From the NCBI GenBank assembly GCA_900316275.1, contig ONCF01000002.1, positions 1 to 44,675 on the forward strand: a DNA stretch of 44,675 nt, given 5' to 3'. The notes beneath the pieces were generated by a model. The model worked only from the letters and a program-made list of their open reading frames with translations, did not search any database and was not told the DNA's origin. This document shows, in pieces, positions 35,161-43,101 of this stretch. Each line of letters begins with the position of its first letter. Position 1 is the stretch's first letter. The translations under genes and the position numbers were made by a program. This stretch comes from an uncultured Veillonellaceae bacterium (lineage in GTDB: Bacteria > Bacillota > Negativicutes > Selenomonadales > Selenomonadaceae).

Positions 35161-35189
35161 ATTATAATCATTTATCTCTGCTTTGGCTA
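35161..35189 (-). promoter_or_regulatory. Candidate promoter of the nitrogenase-like operon
   Basis: On the minus strand TAGCCA (35189-35184), a 17-bp spacer and a perfect TATAAT (35166-35161), 38 bp before the nifH-like start. Confidence 0.6.
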
Positions 35190-35317
35190 TAGGCTGACAG
35201 AAAAAAGGTGTACCGATTTCTATAAATTTGCTGGCCCTCAGGTCATGTGCTGCGTGGCGTAGCGTGACGGATATGCTAACAAGTGTGAGAAATGTGCTTT
35301 TTTTCACGCGCGTTTTA

Positions 35318-35326
35318 TGGTACAAT
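35318..35326 (+). promoter_or_regulatory. Extended -10 element of the flavodoxin promoter
   Basis: TGG followed by TACAAT (35321-35326). The -35 region is a T run with poor match, which suggests a regulated or weak promoter. Confidence 0.55.
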
Positions 35327-35333
35327 GCAACAG

Positions 35334-35348
35334 TGATAATAATTCTCT
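35334..35348 (+). promoter_or_regulatory. Candidate Fur (iron) operator
   Basis: TGATAAT-A-ATTCTCT matches the Fur 7-1-7 consensus (TGATAAT-N-ATTATCA) at 12 of 14 defined positions. It sits at the predicted transcription start, 8 bp after the -10 of the flavodoxin gene, where binding would block transcription when iron is plentiful. Confidence 0.5.
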
Positions 35349-35350
35349 TT

Positions 35351-35386
35351 TAGGAAAATACTGGCAAATAAAGCAGTGTTTCTTTA
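35351..35386. repeat. Short palindromic repeat, copy 3 (flavodoxin leader)
   Basis: TAGGAAAATACTG (35351-35363) and CAGTGTTTCTTTA (35374-35386) pair at 9 of 13 positions. The right arm is identical to 13 bases of the copy near 18757-18771. It lies in the 5' leader of the flavodoxin mRNA, just before its ribosome site. Confidence 0.5.
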
Positions 35387-35404
35387 GCAGAAAGGAACGA
35401 TGAT

Positions 35405-35980
35405 ATGGGCAAGTGGGCAGTGATTTATTCCTCCGTGACGGGCAACACGCGCAAGGTGGCCGAGGCCATCGCTGAGGCACACGGCGAGGCGGACGTGTTC
35501 CGCGTGCAGGATGCGCCGCAGGACCTCAGCGGCTACGAGGTCGTGTGCATCGGCTACTGGCTGCGTCTCGGCGGCCCGGACCCGCTGACGCTGAAATATC
35601 TGGCGCAGGTGCACGACGCGCAGGTCTGCTTCTTTGAGACGCACGGCACGGAGCGCGGCACGGAGCATGCGGTCACGGCCTTTGCCCGCGCGGCGTATGC
35701 GCTGGGGGACGGCTGCGAGATTATCGGCACGTTCGGCTGCCAGGGCGCTATCAACGAGGCGCTGAAGGAGAAACGCCGCAACGCCGGCCCTGACGATCCG
35801 CATGGCGGCGCCGAGAGTCTCGCACGTTGGGAGCGGGCGGCCAGCCATCCCGATGCGGCCGACCTCGCCGATGCCGCCGCCTTTGCGCAGGCCATGCAGC
35901 ACAAGCTCGCGGCCCGTGAGCGCTACCGCGCCAAGATGGCCGCGAAAATGGCGGCCAGCCGACAGCCCGCGGATGCCTGA
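35405..35980 (+). CDS. Flavodoxin-family protein divergent from the nitrogenase-like operon
   Basis: A 191-residue FMN-binding electron carrier. The phosphate-binding loop is IYSSVTGNTRKVAEAI (about 7-22). The two flavin loops appear near CIGYWLRLGGPDP (48-60) and ETHGTERGTEHA (78-89). It is longer than simple flavodoxins (about 140-170) by a charged Ala-rich C-terminal helix. AAAGGA precedes the ATG. It is transcribed away from the nifH-like gene across a shared intergenic region with a Fur-box-like site, so it could replace ferredoxin as donor to the NifH-like protein under low iron. That partnership is inference from position. Confidence 0.85.
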   Translation: MGKWAVIYSSVTGNTRKVAEAIAEAHGEADVFRVQDAPQDLSGYEVVCIGYWLRLGGPDPLTLKYLAQVHDAQVCFFETHGTERGTEHAVTAFARAAYALGDGCEIIGTFGCQGAINEALKEKRRNAGPDDPHGGAESLARWERAASHPDAADLADAAAFAQAMQHKLAARERYRAKMAAKMAASRQPADA

Positions 35981-36020
35981 GCAAGCCACGGCCGCTTTGC
36001 TGTGAGTTTCCCGGTTTTCA

Positions 36021-36060
36021 AGCCCGCTGTGTGCTGAGGTGCGCCGCGGGCTCTTTGTTG
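36021..36060 (+). terminator. Terminator of the flavodoxin gene
   Basis: AGCCCGC (36021-36027) and GCGGGCT (36046-36052) pair perfectly around a large loop, followed by CTTTGTTG. Confidence 0.6.
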
Positions 36061-36224
36061 ACTTCACTTATCTGCTGTACCTGCGTGGCTTACATGTCTC
36101 TACATGTATACATGAGAAAACGGCCTGTTTGGCGCGACAAGTATCTTTTTCTGTGTTATGATAATAACCGTTCGTATTTATCATATTTCTGTTTTTGTTT
36201 ATAGGACACAGGAGGTACTTATTC

Positions 36225-37574
36225 ATGGAAGGACTCATACCTGTCCTCAACGCTATCGATTCTTTTATGTGGGGGCCGCCGCTCATCACGCTGCTCGTCG
36301 GCACGGGCATCTACCTGACCATCCGGTTGCGGCTGCTGCAGGTCTTCCGCCTGCCCATGGCGCTGCGTCTGATTTTCCAGGCGAAAAACGACGGCAGCGG
36401 TGACGTCTCCAGCTTCAAGGCGCTCTGCGTGGCGCTGGCGGCGACGGTCGGCACGGGCAACATCGTCGGTGTGGCCACGGCCGTCAAGGTTGGCGGCCCG
36501 GGAGCCATTTTCTGGATGTGGGTCGCGGCGTTTTTCGGCATGGCGACGAAATACGCCGAGGGCCTGCTGGCCGTCAAATACCGCTCCGTCGATGAGAAGG
36601 GCGAGGTTGCGGGCGGCCCGATGTTCTACATCCGCAATGGCATGGGCGAGCAGTGGAAACCGCTCGCGACGTTCTTCGCCTTCGCCTGCATCGGCGTGGC
36701 GTTCTTCGGCATCGGCACGTTCCCGCAGGTCAACGCCATCGTCGACAGTATGGAGATTTCCTTCGGCTTCCCGAAGGCGGCGACGGACGGCATCCTGACC
36801 TTCTTTATCCCCGCCATCACGCTCGGCGGCCTGCAGAGCATCGCGAAAATCGCCTCCAAGGTCATCCCGTTCATGGCGTTCCTCTACGTCGCCGTCTGCT
36901 TAGGCCTGCTCGTCACGGACTATGCGAATATCCCGGCAGCCATCAGCCTCATCATCGAGAGTGCCTTCACGGGCACGGCGGCCGTGGGCGGTTTCGCCGG
37001 TTCGACGATCATGATGGCCATGCAGAACGGTATTGCGCGCGGCGTGTTCTCCAACGAGTCCGGCCTCGGCTCGGCGCCGATTGCCGCCGCTGCGGCCAAG
37101 ACGAAATGGCCGGCGGAGCAGGGACTCATCTCCATGACGGGCACGTTCATCGACACGATTATCATCTGCACGATGACCGGTCTCGCGCTCGTACTCACGG
37201 GCGTCTGGCAGGGGGATGCCGCCGGTGCGGCCATGACGAGCAACGCGTTCGCGAGTGTCTACGGCCCGGTCGGCAGCAGCCTGCTCACCATCTCGCTAGT
37301 GCTGTTCGCGTTCACGACCATCCTCGGCTGGAACTACTACGGCGAGCGCGCCTGCATCTACCTGTTCGGCACGCGGGGCGTCACGCCGTACCGCGTGATT
37401 TTCATCTGCCTCATCGCCTCCGGCGCGTTCCTCAAGCTCGAGGCCATCTGGGTGCTCGCGGACATCGTCAACGGCCTCATGGCCATCCCAAATCTCATCG
37501 CGCTCATCGCCCTCTCCGGCGTCATCGTTGCAGAGACGAATAAATACCTGAACCGCGATAAGCTGCAGGACTGA
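36225..37574 (+). CDS. Sodium:alanine symporter family protein (AGCS)
   Basis: Inner-membrane Na+-coupled amino-acid (alanine/glycine) importer with about 10-11 helices and 449 residues. Family signatures are ALAATVGTGNIVGVATAV (the N-x-G-x-V region near 72-89), MWVAAFFGMATKYAEGLLAV, and NESGLGSAPIAAAAAKT near 284. The ATG at 36225 has AGGAGG 9 bases upstream; a start at 36195 would lie before the site. A weak -10 TATGAT (36157-36162) precedes it. It is monocistronic, ending at a good terminator. Confidence 0.95.
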   Translation: MEGLIPVLNAIDSFMWGPPLITLLVGTGIYLTIRLRLLQVFRLPMALRLIFQAKNDGSGDVSSFKALCVALAATVGTGNIVGVATAVKVGGPGAIFWMWVAAFFGMATKYAEGLLAVKYRSVDEKGEVAGGPMFYIRNGMGEQWKPLATFFAFACIGVAFFGIGTFPQVNAIVDSMEISFGFPKAATDGILTFFIPAITLGGLQSIAKIASKVIPFMAFLYVAVCLGLLVTDYANIPAAISLIIESAFTGTAAVGGFAGSTIMMAMQNGIARGVFSNESGLGSAPIAAAAAKTKWPAEQGLISMTGTFIDTIIICTMTGLALVLTGVWQGDAAGAAMTSNAFASVYGPVGSSLLTISLVLFAFTTILGWNYYGERACIYLFGTRGVTPYRVIFICLIASGAFLKLEAIWVLADIVNGLMAIPNLIALIALSGVIVAETNKYLNRDKLQD

Positions 37575-37619
37575 GCGCAGGCCAGTAACGTAAAGCATTA
37601 CGCCGAAAAACATGGTTTT

Positions 37620-37653
37620 AATCGTCAGGGCGAGCAGCTCTGGCGATTTTTTG
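37620..37653 (+). terminator. Terminator of the alanine symporter gene
   Basis: AATCGTCAGGGC and GCTCTGGCGATT pair at 10 of 12 positions (plus wobble) with a GAGCA loop, followed by a T run. Confidence 0.85.
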
Positions 37654-37702
37654 TGTGCGTGCAGACTGACACAGATATATTGCCTACTGTATCCTACTTG
37701 TA

Positions 37703-37730
37703 TTGACATCAGACAGTTAAATGCTATAAT
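37703..37730 (+). promoter_or_regulatory. Promoter of the antitoxin gene
   Basis: Perfect TTGACA (37703-37708), a 16-bp spacer and perfect TATAAT (37725-37730) with TGC extended -10. It is the strongest promoter match in the window, only 24 bp from the antitoxin start, where RelB-type antitoxins usually bind. Confidence 0.88.
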
Positions 37731-37754
37731 AAAGCCAGAAGGGAGATGGTAGTG

Positions 37755-38024
37755 ATGACTACGAGTATGACCATCAGAATGGACCCCAATGTTAAACAGG
37801 CAGCGCAGGAACTGTTCCGTTCGTTGGGGCTGGATATGACGACGGCGATTAATATTTTTTTACGCCAGGCGCTAATACACAATGGTCTGCCATTTAAGGT
37901 GACCTATGACCGCCCAACGGAAAAAACCTGGCAGGCATTGCGGGTAGCAGAAAATGATACAGATATACACGGGCCGTTTGCTACCGTTGACGAGATGATG
38001 GAGGACCTGAATGCTGACGATTGA
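37755..38024 (+). CDS. RelB/DinJ-family antitoxin
   Basis: An 89-residue antitoxin of a type II toxin-antitoxin module. The N-terminal ribbon-helix-helix DNA-binding part (TTSMTIRMDPNVKQAAQELF, then SLGLDMTTAINIFLRQAL) is typical of DinJ. The C-terminal tail (NGLPFKVTYDRPTEKT onward) would wrap the toxin. The ATG at 37755 follows AGAAGGGAG. It normally neutralises a RelE/YafQ mRNA interferase encoded in the next overlapping frame; here that toxin is cut short, so the antitoxin is effectively an orphan. Confidence 0.9.
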   Translation: MTTSMTIRMDPNVKQAAQELFRSLGLDMTTAINIFLRQALIHNGLPFKVTYDRPTEKTWQALRVAENDTDIHGPFATVDEMMEDLNADD

Positions 38025-38178
38025 ATATCCGAGTACGTTCAAAAAGGATTTCAAGCATAACCAGCATAAAACATCGACCCGCCGTATGCGCAGACATACG
38101 GCGGGATTTTTCGTGCAGAAAATTTGCCAGGTTGCCTGCCAGTTGACCTTTGCGATCAGCGGTTGCGTTATCCTATAG
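38011..38178 (+). pseudogene. Truncated YafQ/RelE-type toxin
   Basis: A 55-codon frame overlapping the antitoxin 3' end by 14 bp, the usual TA arrangement. Only the first 20 or so residues (MLTIEYPSTFKKDFKH) match the start of YafQ/RelE toxins, which are about 90 residues. After that the frame runs through a strong terminator hairpin and continues as unrelated sequence. The catalytic C-terminal half (His and Arg/Tyr residues) is missing, so there is no active toxin. It is too short to be noticed by length-based gene calling. Confidence 0.75.
38078..38114 (+). terminator. Terminator inside the toxin remnant
   Basis: CCCGCCGTATG and CATACGGCGGG form a perfect 11-bp stem with a CGCAGA loop, followed by ATTTTT. 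It lies just where homology to the toxin ends. Confidence 0.9.
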
Positions 38179-38240
38179 ATGTCATCAGGAAGGAGCGCCG
38201 TCGGGAAGTGATGGCGCGGGTCTATAGGAGTTTGATTGAC

Positions 38241-38549
38241 ATGACGAGTCTGGAGAAATTTTTGCTAGCGGCCGCGGGCGGCGCAGCGGCGCTGATTGCA
38301 ACGGGTATCCTGCTGGACGACGAGCCGGAGGACGACGAGGAGGAGACGACGGCCGACGAGGATGCCGTCAACGAGTTGAAATGGCATCTGCACAGCCAGG
38401 TCAAAGAGGCCATCGTGAACTGCCAGACCGACAGCGAGCGGCAGGCCCTCTGCGCACAGCTGCAGCAGGTCATCAGCGATCTGCAGCAGACGTACGGCGT
38501 TGGTGCGCAGGATGTGGCCAGCACTGACGAGCAGGAGATGTCCACGTAA
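38241..38549 (+). CDS. Small acidic single-pass membrane protein of unknown function
   Basis: A 102-residue protein. An N-terminal helix (EKFLLAAAGGAAALIATGIL, about 5-24) anchors it. A strongly acidic segment (DDEPEDDEEETTADED, about 26-41) and a helical domain with three or four amphipathic stretches (QVKEAIVNCQTDSERQALCA, then QLQQVISDLQQTYG) follow. I do not recognise it. The ATG at 38241 follows AGGAG at 10 bases; the frame stays open further upstream to 38124 but overlaps the toxin remnant there. Confidence 0.65.
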   Translation: MTSLEKFLLAAAGGAAALIATGILLDDEPEDDEEETTADEDAVNELKWHLHSQVKEAIVNCQTDSERQALCAQLQQVISDLQQTYGVGAQDVASTDEQEMST

Positions 38550-38650
38550 GTCGAGGCGCCGCAGCGCCCCACCGCTGACCAACAAGCGCGGCCGCTGAGT
38601 TGGCAGTTATTGCATGGTAGGTGGTTGAATTGTTGGCTATATGATGTGAG

Positions 38651-38685
38651 GGCTCGTCCTGTGTGCCAACGTGGGGCGGGCCTTT
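38651..38685 (+). terminator. Weak terminator after the small membrane protein
   Basis: GGCTCGTCC (38651-38659) pairs with GGGCGGGCC (38674-38682) including two G-U pairs, then TTT. The remaining bases up to 38821 show no other feature. Confidence 0.5.
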
Positions 38686-38821
38686 GGCGTATCTGGTTAG
38701 TTCCCGTATCGTAATATTTATTTCAGCCGTTACCAGCAAGCAGGATTTTGGCGCGGCGTGGCGAAGTAAATGCAGATAGATGAATAATTGGGCAGACAGG
38801 GTAACGATGGAGGTATGCGGC

Positions 38822-40825
38822 ATGCAGGGGGAGACGCGTGAGCTGACAGTGGAGCAGCTGCCTTTGTCGCTGCTTTATGGGCGCTGGCAGGAGGAGCATT
38901 TCGAGGTGCTGGGCGTGTCGTCGGGGCTGTGCCGGGAGTTCGGCGTGGCGGCGGCACAGGTGCAGCGCTTTTGGGAGCAGCCGCTCGAGCGGGTCATTCA
39001 TCCGGACGACGTGTTACGCGCACGCACGACGGTGCATGAGGCGCTGGCACATCCGGGGCAGCAGCAGCATGTGCTCTGCCGCGTGCTGAAACCGGGGGCG
39101 GAGGAGCAGTTGCAGCATATCTGGCTGCAGTGTACGCTCGTGGCCATCAAGCAGGAGACGGAGGAGCTTTACCTCTACATTGCGCATACGGATACCACAA
39201 GGGAGCGGCAGCAGATGGAGAAGAATCAGCGCGCAGCGGCGGCGATGGATACGCAGATACTGGACATTTTGAATGCGATACGGCCCGCCGTGTTCTGGAA
39301 GGACAAGCAGCGGCGCTTTCTCGGTGCGAACCAGGCGTTTCTGGACTATTACGGTTTCCCCGATACCTCGGTTATCATCGGCAAGACGGACGACGATATG
39401 GGCTGGCACGACGACGACGCGCCGTTCCGCAACGACGAACTGCAGGTGCTGGAGACGGGGCGGCCGACGTACCGCGTGCTCGGTCACTGCCAGAGCCACG
39501 GCGAGATGCGCGATATCGTGGCCTCGAAAAGTCCGATTTACGACAACCAGCATAATATTGTGGGCCTCGCGGGCACGTTCGAGGATGTGACGGACGAGCG
39601 GCGGCAGCACGAGCGCATCCTCGAGCTGAACCAGCAGCTGAAAAAGAGCCTGAACCTGCTGGAGCAGGACAATCAGGCGGACAAGGCGTTTTTCTCGAAT
39701 GTGAGCCACGACATGCGCACGCCCATGAACGCCATCGTGGGCTTTACGGAGCTTGCGACGCAGGCGCAGGACGCTGAGGTCAAGCAGGCGTATTTGCAGA
39801 AAATCGCCAATGCGAGCAAAATTCTGCTGCAGCTCATCAACGACACGCTGGAAATCTCGCGTCTCTCGAACGGCAAGCGCCAGCCGGAGCCTGTGGTCGT
39901 GGAGCCGTCGACGATGTTCGAGTCACTGCTCACGACGATTCAGGAGAATGCGGCGGCCAAAGGCGTGTTCTTCAACACGCAGCTGCGCTTCGGGGAGATT
40001 TCTGCGTTCAAGCTGGACCAGGTGCGCCTGACGAAAATCCTCATGAACCTGCTCTCGAATGCCGTGAAATTCACGCCGGCGGGCAAGGGTGTGAATCTGT
40101 TCGGCTTTATCAAGGAACGGCCGGACGAGCAGCACTGCACGCTGCGCTTCATCGTCAAGGATTGCGGCATCGGCATGTCGAAGGATTTCCTGCCGCGCAT
40201 GTACAACGCGTTCGAGCAGGAGCGCGTGACGGAGAACGGCACGGGCCTCGGCCTCTCCATCGTCAAGGGGCTCGTCTCGCTGCTGCACGGTACGATTGCC
40301 TGCGAGAGCGAGCTGGGCAAGGGCACGGCGTTCACGGTTGACCTGCCGGTGGAGATTGTGCCGCTGCCCAAAACGGAGCACAAGGAGCAGGTGACCGCCG
40401 CGCCGCAGGTGCTGCAGGGCGCGCATATCCTCCTCTGCGAGGACAACGCGCTGAACCAGGAAATCGCCGTGACCCTGCTCTCGATGCAGGGCCTGCAGGT
40501 CGATACGGCGGCGGACGGCAAGGTGGGCGTGCACATGTTCCAGGCCTCGGAAACGTACCACTACGATGCCATCCTCATGGATATCCGCATGCCGGTCATG
40601 GATGGGCTGCACGCGGCGCAGGCCATCCGCAACCTGCCGCGCGCCGATGCCCCGCTCGTGCCTATCATCGCGCTGTCGGCGAATGCGTTCCCCGAGGATG
40701 TGCAGAAATCGCAGGCGTTCGGTATGAACGACCACCTCACGAAACCACTCGACATCCAGAAAATCTGCCAGTCACTCGGCCAGCACATCACGCGCTACCA
40801 TGAGGTGCAGGTGGATAAAGTGTAG
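38822..40825 (+). CDS. PAS-domain hybrid sensor histidine kinase
   Basis: A 667-residue cytosolic sensor with no membrane segment. It has a PAS-like domain (about 25-125, HPDDVLRARTTVHEAL), a second PAS domain (about 150-260, RPAVFWKDKQRRFLGANQAF), and HisKA with phospho-acceptor His296 in VSHDMRTPMNAIVGF. The HATPase domain shows LLSNAVKFTP, DCGIGM and GTGLGLSI. A C-terminal receiver domain has LLCEDNALNQE, Asp587 in LMDIRMPVMDG, and LTKPLD. No separate response regulator or Hpt gene lies beside it, so phosphotransfer partners are elsewhere. The ATG at 38822 follows GGAGG at 8 bases; an upstream ATG (38780) is unsupported. Confidence 0.94.
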   Translation: MQGETRELTVEQLPLSLLYGRWQEEHFEVLGVSSGLCREFGVAAAQVQRFWEQPLERVIHPDDVLRARTTVHEALAHPGQQQHVLCRVLKPGAEEQLQHIWLQCTLVAIKQETEELYLYIAHTDTTRERQQMEKNQRAAAAMDTQILDILNAIRPAVFWKDKQRRFLGANQAFLDYYGFPDTSVIIGKTDDDMGWHDDDAPFRNDELQVLETGRPTYRVLGHCQSHGEMRDIVASKSPIYDNQHNIVGLAGTFEDVTDERRQHERILELNQQLKKSLNLLEQDNQADKAFFSNVSHDMRTPMNAIVGFTELATQAQDAEVKQAYLQKIANASKILLQLINDTLEISRLSNGKRQPEPVVVEPSTMFESLLTTIQENAAAKGVFFNTQLRFGEISAFKLDQVRLTKILMNLLSNAVKFTPAGKGVNLFGFIKERPDEQHCTLRFIVKDCGIGMSKDFLPRMYNAFEQERVTENGTGLGLSIVKGLVSLLHGTIACESELGKGTAFTVDLPVEIVPLPKTEHKEQVTAAPQVLQGAHILLCEDNALNQEIAVTLLSMQGLQVDTAADGKVGVHMFQASETYHYDAILMDIRMPVMDGLHAAQAIRNLPRADAPLVPIIALSANAFPEDVQKSQAFGMNDHLTKPLDIQKICQSLGQHITRYHEVQVDKV

Positions 40826-40933
40826 GCAACGAATCAGCATTTTCTATAAAATGCCGACTGCACTGCGCCATGCTGGTATTGGCTTTTGGCAGTGTTTGTC
40901 CCCATAATTTTGGGGTGCAATATATTGAACACG

Positions 40934-40972
40934 AAAAATTCCCTGCGGCGTTTGGCCTGACAGGGAATTTTT
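40934..40972. terminator. Bidirectional terminator between the hybrid kinase and nadE
   Basis: AAAAATTCCCTG (40934-40945) and CAGGGAATTTTT (40961-40972) are perfect 12-base inverted copies with A tracts outside. The hairpin therefore gives a T run on either strand and can serve both converging genes. Confidence 0.9.
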
Positions 40973-41010
40973 GCGTTTATATGGTTAGCAATTTTATCTG
41001 CGTGGGTCCA

Positions 41011-42903
41011 TTACCGGGCCAGCAGCTGCGCTTTCAGCTCGCGGTAGTGGCGCGTGTAGTAGGGGCCATTCTGGGCCTCGCGGTGGTCAAAGCCATAGGC
41101 GCGGCGGCTGACGGCGAGGATGGGCGGGGTCTGGATGCGTTTGGCGATGGCCATGCCGGTGAAGAGGTTCCACCAGCGCTCGAGGTCGGCGATGAAGTCG
41201 GCGGCCGTGGGGAAGTACTGCGCCACGAGGCCAGGCGCGCAGCCGAGGTTCTGCTCGACCGTGTCCTCGCGGTACCAGGTGAGCAGGTCTTCCGGCGTGG
41301 CCTTTTGCCAGCGCTCGATAAAGGCGCGGAACAAGTAGTCGTGGTAGGGGTACTTGATGGGGTCGCCCTTGCCCTCGTCGACGTTCTGCGCGGCGGAGAG
41401 CTCGGCGGAGGGCACGATGTCGATGATGCCCTGCGGGATGACCTCGCGTCCGTAGACGGTGTCGTTCAGGTAGTGGGCGAGCGCGTAGACCTGATGTTTC
41501 CAGAGGTCGGCGAGTGCCGCGAGGAAGCCGGACTGGTCGCCGTAGAGCGTCGAGTAGCCGACGGTCGTTTCCGCCTTGTTCGCGTTGCAGGTGAAGCCGC
41601 CGCCAAAGGCCGCCGCCGCACCCGCGAGCACGCGCGCACTGCGGTCGCGTGCCTGGATGTTCTCGGCGACGAACGAGCTCACGGCGAGGTGCTGCGTCCC
41701 ACCATCGCGCAGCAGCGTCATCTGCGTATGCTCGAGCTGGTCGAGCGTGTGGTCGACGGACTCCTGGATGGGCACGACCATGTAGTTGCAGCCGAGGTTC
41801 TCCGCCAGCTGCTGCGAGAGGCCTTTCGTCGTGGCCGAGTTGAACACGCTCGGCATGTTGACGAGCAGCAGGTTCTCGGGGCCGAGTACCTTGTTGTACA
41901 GCGCGGCGGCTACGGCGGAGTCGATGCCGCCCGAGATGCCGATGACGACTTTTTGCATGTGTATATTGGCGAGGAAATGGCCGACGCCATAATGCAGCGC
42001 ACGGTAGATGTGCGCGATGTCCGGCTCCTCAGGGGGCGTGACGTCGGGCAGGCTGGCCATCTGGTCGAGCTCGACAAAGGCGAGGTCCTCCTTAAACTCC
42101 GGCGCGGAGACGACGACGCGGCCTGCGGCATCATAGGCCGTGCTCGAGCCATCGAACGTGTAGACGGTCTTGCCGTTGTTCTGCAGGCCGATGCAGTTCA
42201 CGTAAAAGAGTGGCACGTGGGCGTCGCGCGCCTCGCGGCCAAACACGCGGTTGCGCTTGTTATTTTTGCCCAGTGTGTAGGGCGAGGCCGAGATATTCAC
42301 GTAGAAGTCCACAGGGCCGCTCTGGCGCAGGATGTCGACGGGCGAGACCTCGTAGTCGTCGCTCCAGCCGTCCTCGCAGAGCAGGCAGCCCACGCTGTAG
42401 TCCTGGCCTTTGATGGTCAGCGTGAGCGGCGCGAGCAGCTGTGCGGGCGTCGTGCCGAGCTCGCGCGCGAGTTTCTGCAGGCTGAAGAAATGCCGTGTGT
42501 CGTCGAACTCGCGGTAGTTCGGCAGCAGCGTTTTGATGACGAAGGGGTACGGGCTGCCGTCGGGCTGTACGAGCGCGCCGTCCTGTGCGATGAAGCAGGC
42601 ATTGTACTTGCGCACGCGGCCATCGTTGTTTTTCTTGTTCCAGTCGGCGGCGATGTTGCCGAACATGACGGTGATGCCCTGCGCGGCCGCGATGATATCG
42701 CGCCCGTAGCTTTCGCAGTCGCGGATAAAGGAGGACTGCTCCCACGTGTCGCCGAGCAGGTAGCCCGGCACGGCCATCTCCGGGAAGATGACAATATCGG
42801 CGGCCTGTTTTTTGGCCGCGTCGATGAGGCGCAGGATGGTGGCCGTGTTCTCATCCGGGTGGCCGGGGATGACCTCCATCTGGGCCATAGCAATTTTCAG
42901 CAA
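41011..42903 (-). CDS. nadE: Glutamine-dependent NAD+ synthetase
   Basis: Last step of NAD synthesis, amidating nicotinate adenine dinucleotide with glutamine-derived ammonia. The 630-residue protein has an N-terminal nitrilase-like glutaminase domain with the Glu42 (FPEMA), Lys124 (IKTLLPNYREFDD) and Cys176 (LLCEDGW) triad. The C-terminal synthetase domain has the PP-loop SGGIDSA (324-330) and NKAETTVGYSTLYGD. The start appears to be TTG at 42903 with GAGGTG 7-8 bases upstream. It is monocistronic and diverges from thrC. Confidence 0.96.
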   Translation of the reverse strand: MLKIAMAQMEVIPGHPDENTATILRLIDAAKKQAADIVIFPEMAVPGYLLGDTWEQSSFIRDCESYGRDIIAAAQGITVMFGNIAADWNKKNNDGRVRKYNACFIAQDGALVQPDGSPYPFVIKTLLPNYREFDDTRHFFSLQKLARELGTTPAQLLAPLTLTIKGQDYSVGCLLCEDGWSDDYEVSPVDILRQSGPVDFYVNISASPYTLGKNNKRNRVFGREARDAHVPLFYVNCIGLQNNGKTVYTFDGSSTAYDAAGRVVVSAPEFKEDLAFVELDQMASLPDVTPPEEPDIAHIYRALHYGVGHFLANIHMQKVVIGISGGIDSAVAAALYNKVLGPENLLLVNMPSVFNSATTKGLSQQLAENLGCNYMVVPIQESVDHTLDQLEHTQMTLLRDGGTQHLAVSSFVAENIQARDRSARVLAGAAAAFGGGFTCNANKAETTVGYSTLYGDQSGFLAALADLWKHQVYALAHYLNDTVYGREVIPQGIIDIVPSAELSAAQNVDEGKGDPIKYPYHDYLFRAFIERWQKATPEDLLTWYREDTVEQNLGCAPGLVAQYFPTAADFIADLERWWNLFTGMAIAKRIQTPPILAVSRRAYGFDHREAQNGPYYTRHYRELKAQLLAR

Positions 42904-42921
42904 AATAAAACACCTCGCAGA

Positions 42922-42950
42922 GTTACAAAAGCCTAAATATATGGTATAAT
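42922..42950 (+). promoter_or_regulatory. Promoter of thrC
   Basis: GTTACA (42922-42927), a 17-bp spacer and TATAAT (42945-42950) with TGG extended -10. Confidence 0.7.
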
Positions 42951-42985
42951 GTCAAACAACACTTGTAACGGTATGTAAGCCGTGG

Positions 42986-43042
42986 CAGGCACGCTGGTGC
43001 CTGTGAGAGTGTGATGGTGGCGCATGGCGCGGCCACAACTGT
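42986..43042 (+). other. Structured thrC leader
   Basis: The roughly 140-nt leader between the promoter and thrC contains a perfect hairpin, CAGGCAC (42986-42992) with GTGCCTG (42997-43003). A second GC-rich hairpin (GGTGGCG...CGCGGCCAC) follows. It has no T-box, known riboswitch consensus or Thr/Ile-rich leader peptide that I can recognise. Confidence 0.4.
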
Positions 43043-43101
43043 CATTTTAGCATAGTTTTCCCAGGTAATAAAGCGACTAGAAGATTGAGAGGGGTTTATT
43101 C

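Noticed and set aside
38124-38240. Upstream N-terminal extension of the small acidic membrane protein
   Set aside because: It would overlap the toxin remnant and lacks a ribosome site, whereas AGGAG precedes the internal ATG at 38241.
40870-42936. 688-codon ORF opposite nadE
   Set aside because: Low-complexity shadow translation; nadE on the minus strand has all catalytic motifs.
42951-43101. T-box or known riboswitch upstream of thrC
   Set aside because: No T-box sequence, specifier loop or terminator/antiterminator pair is visible; only simple hairpins.
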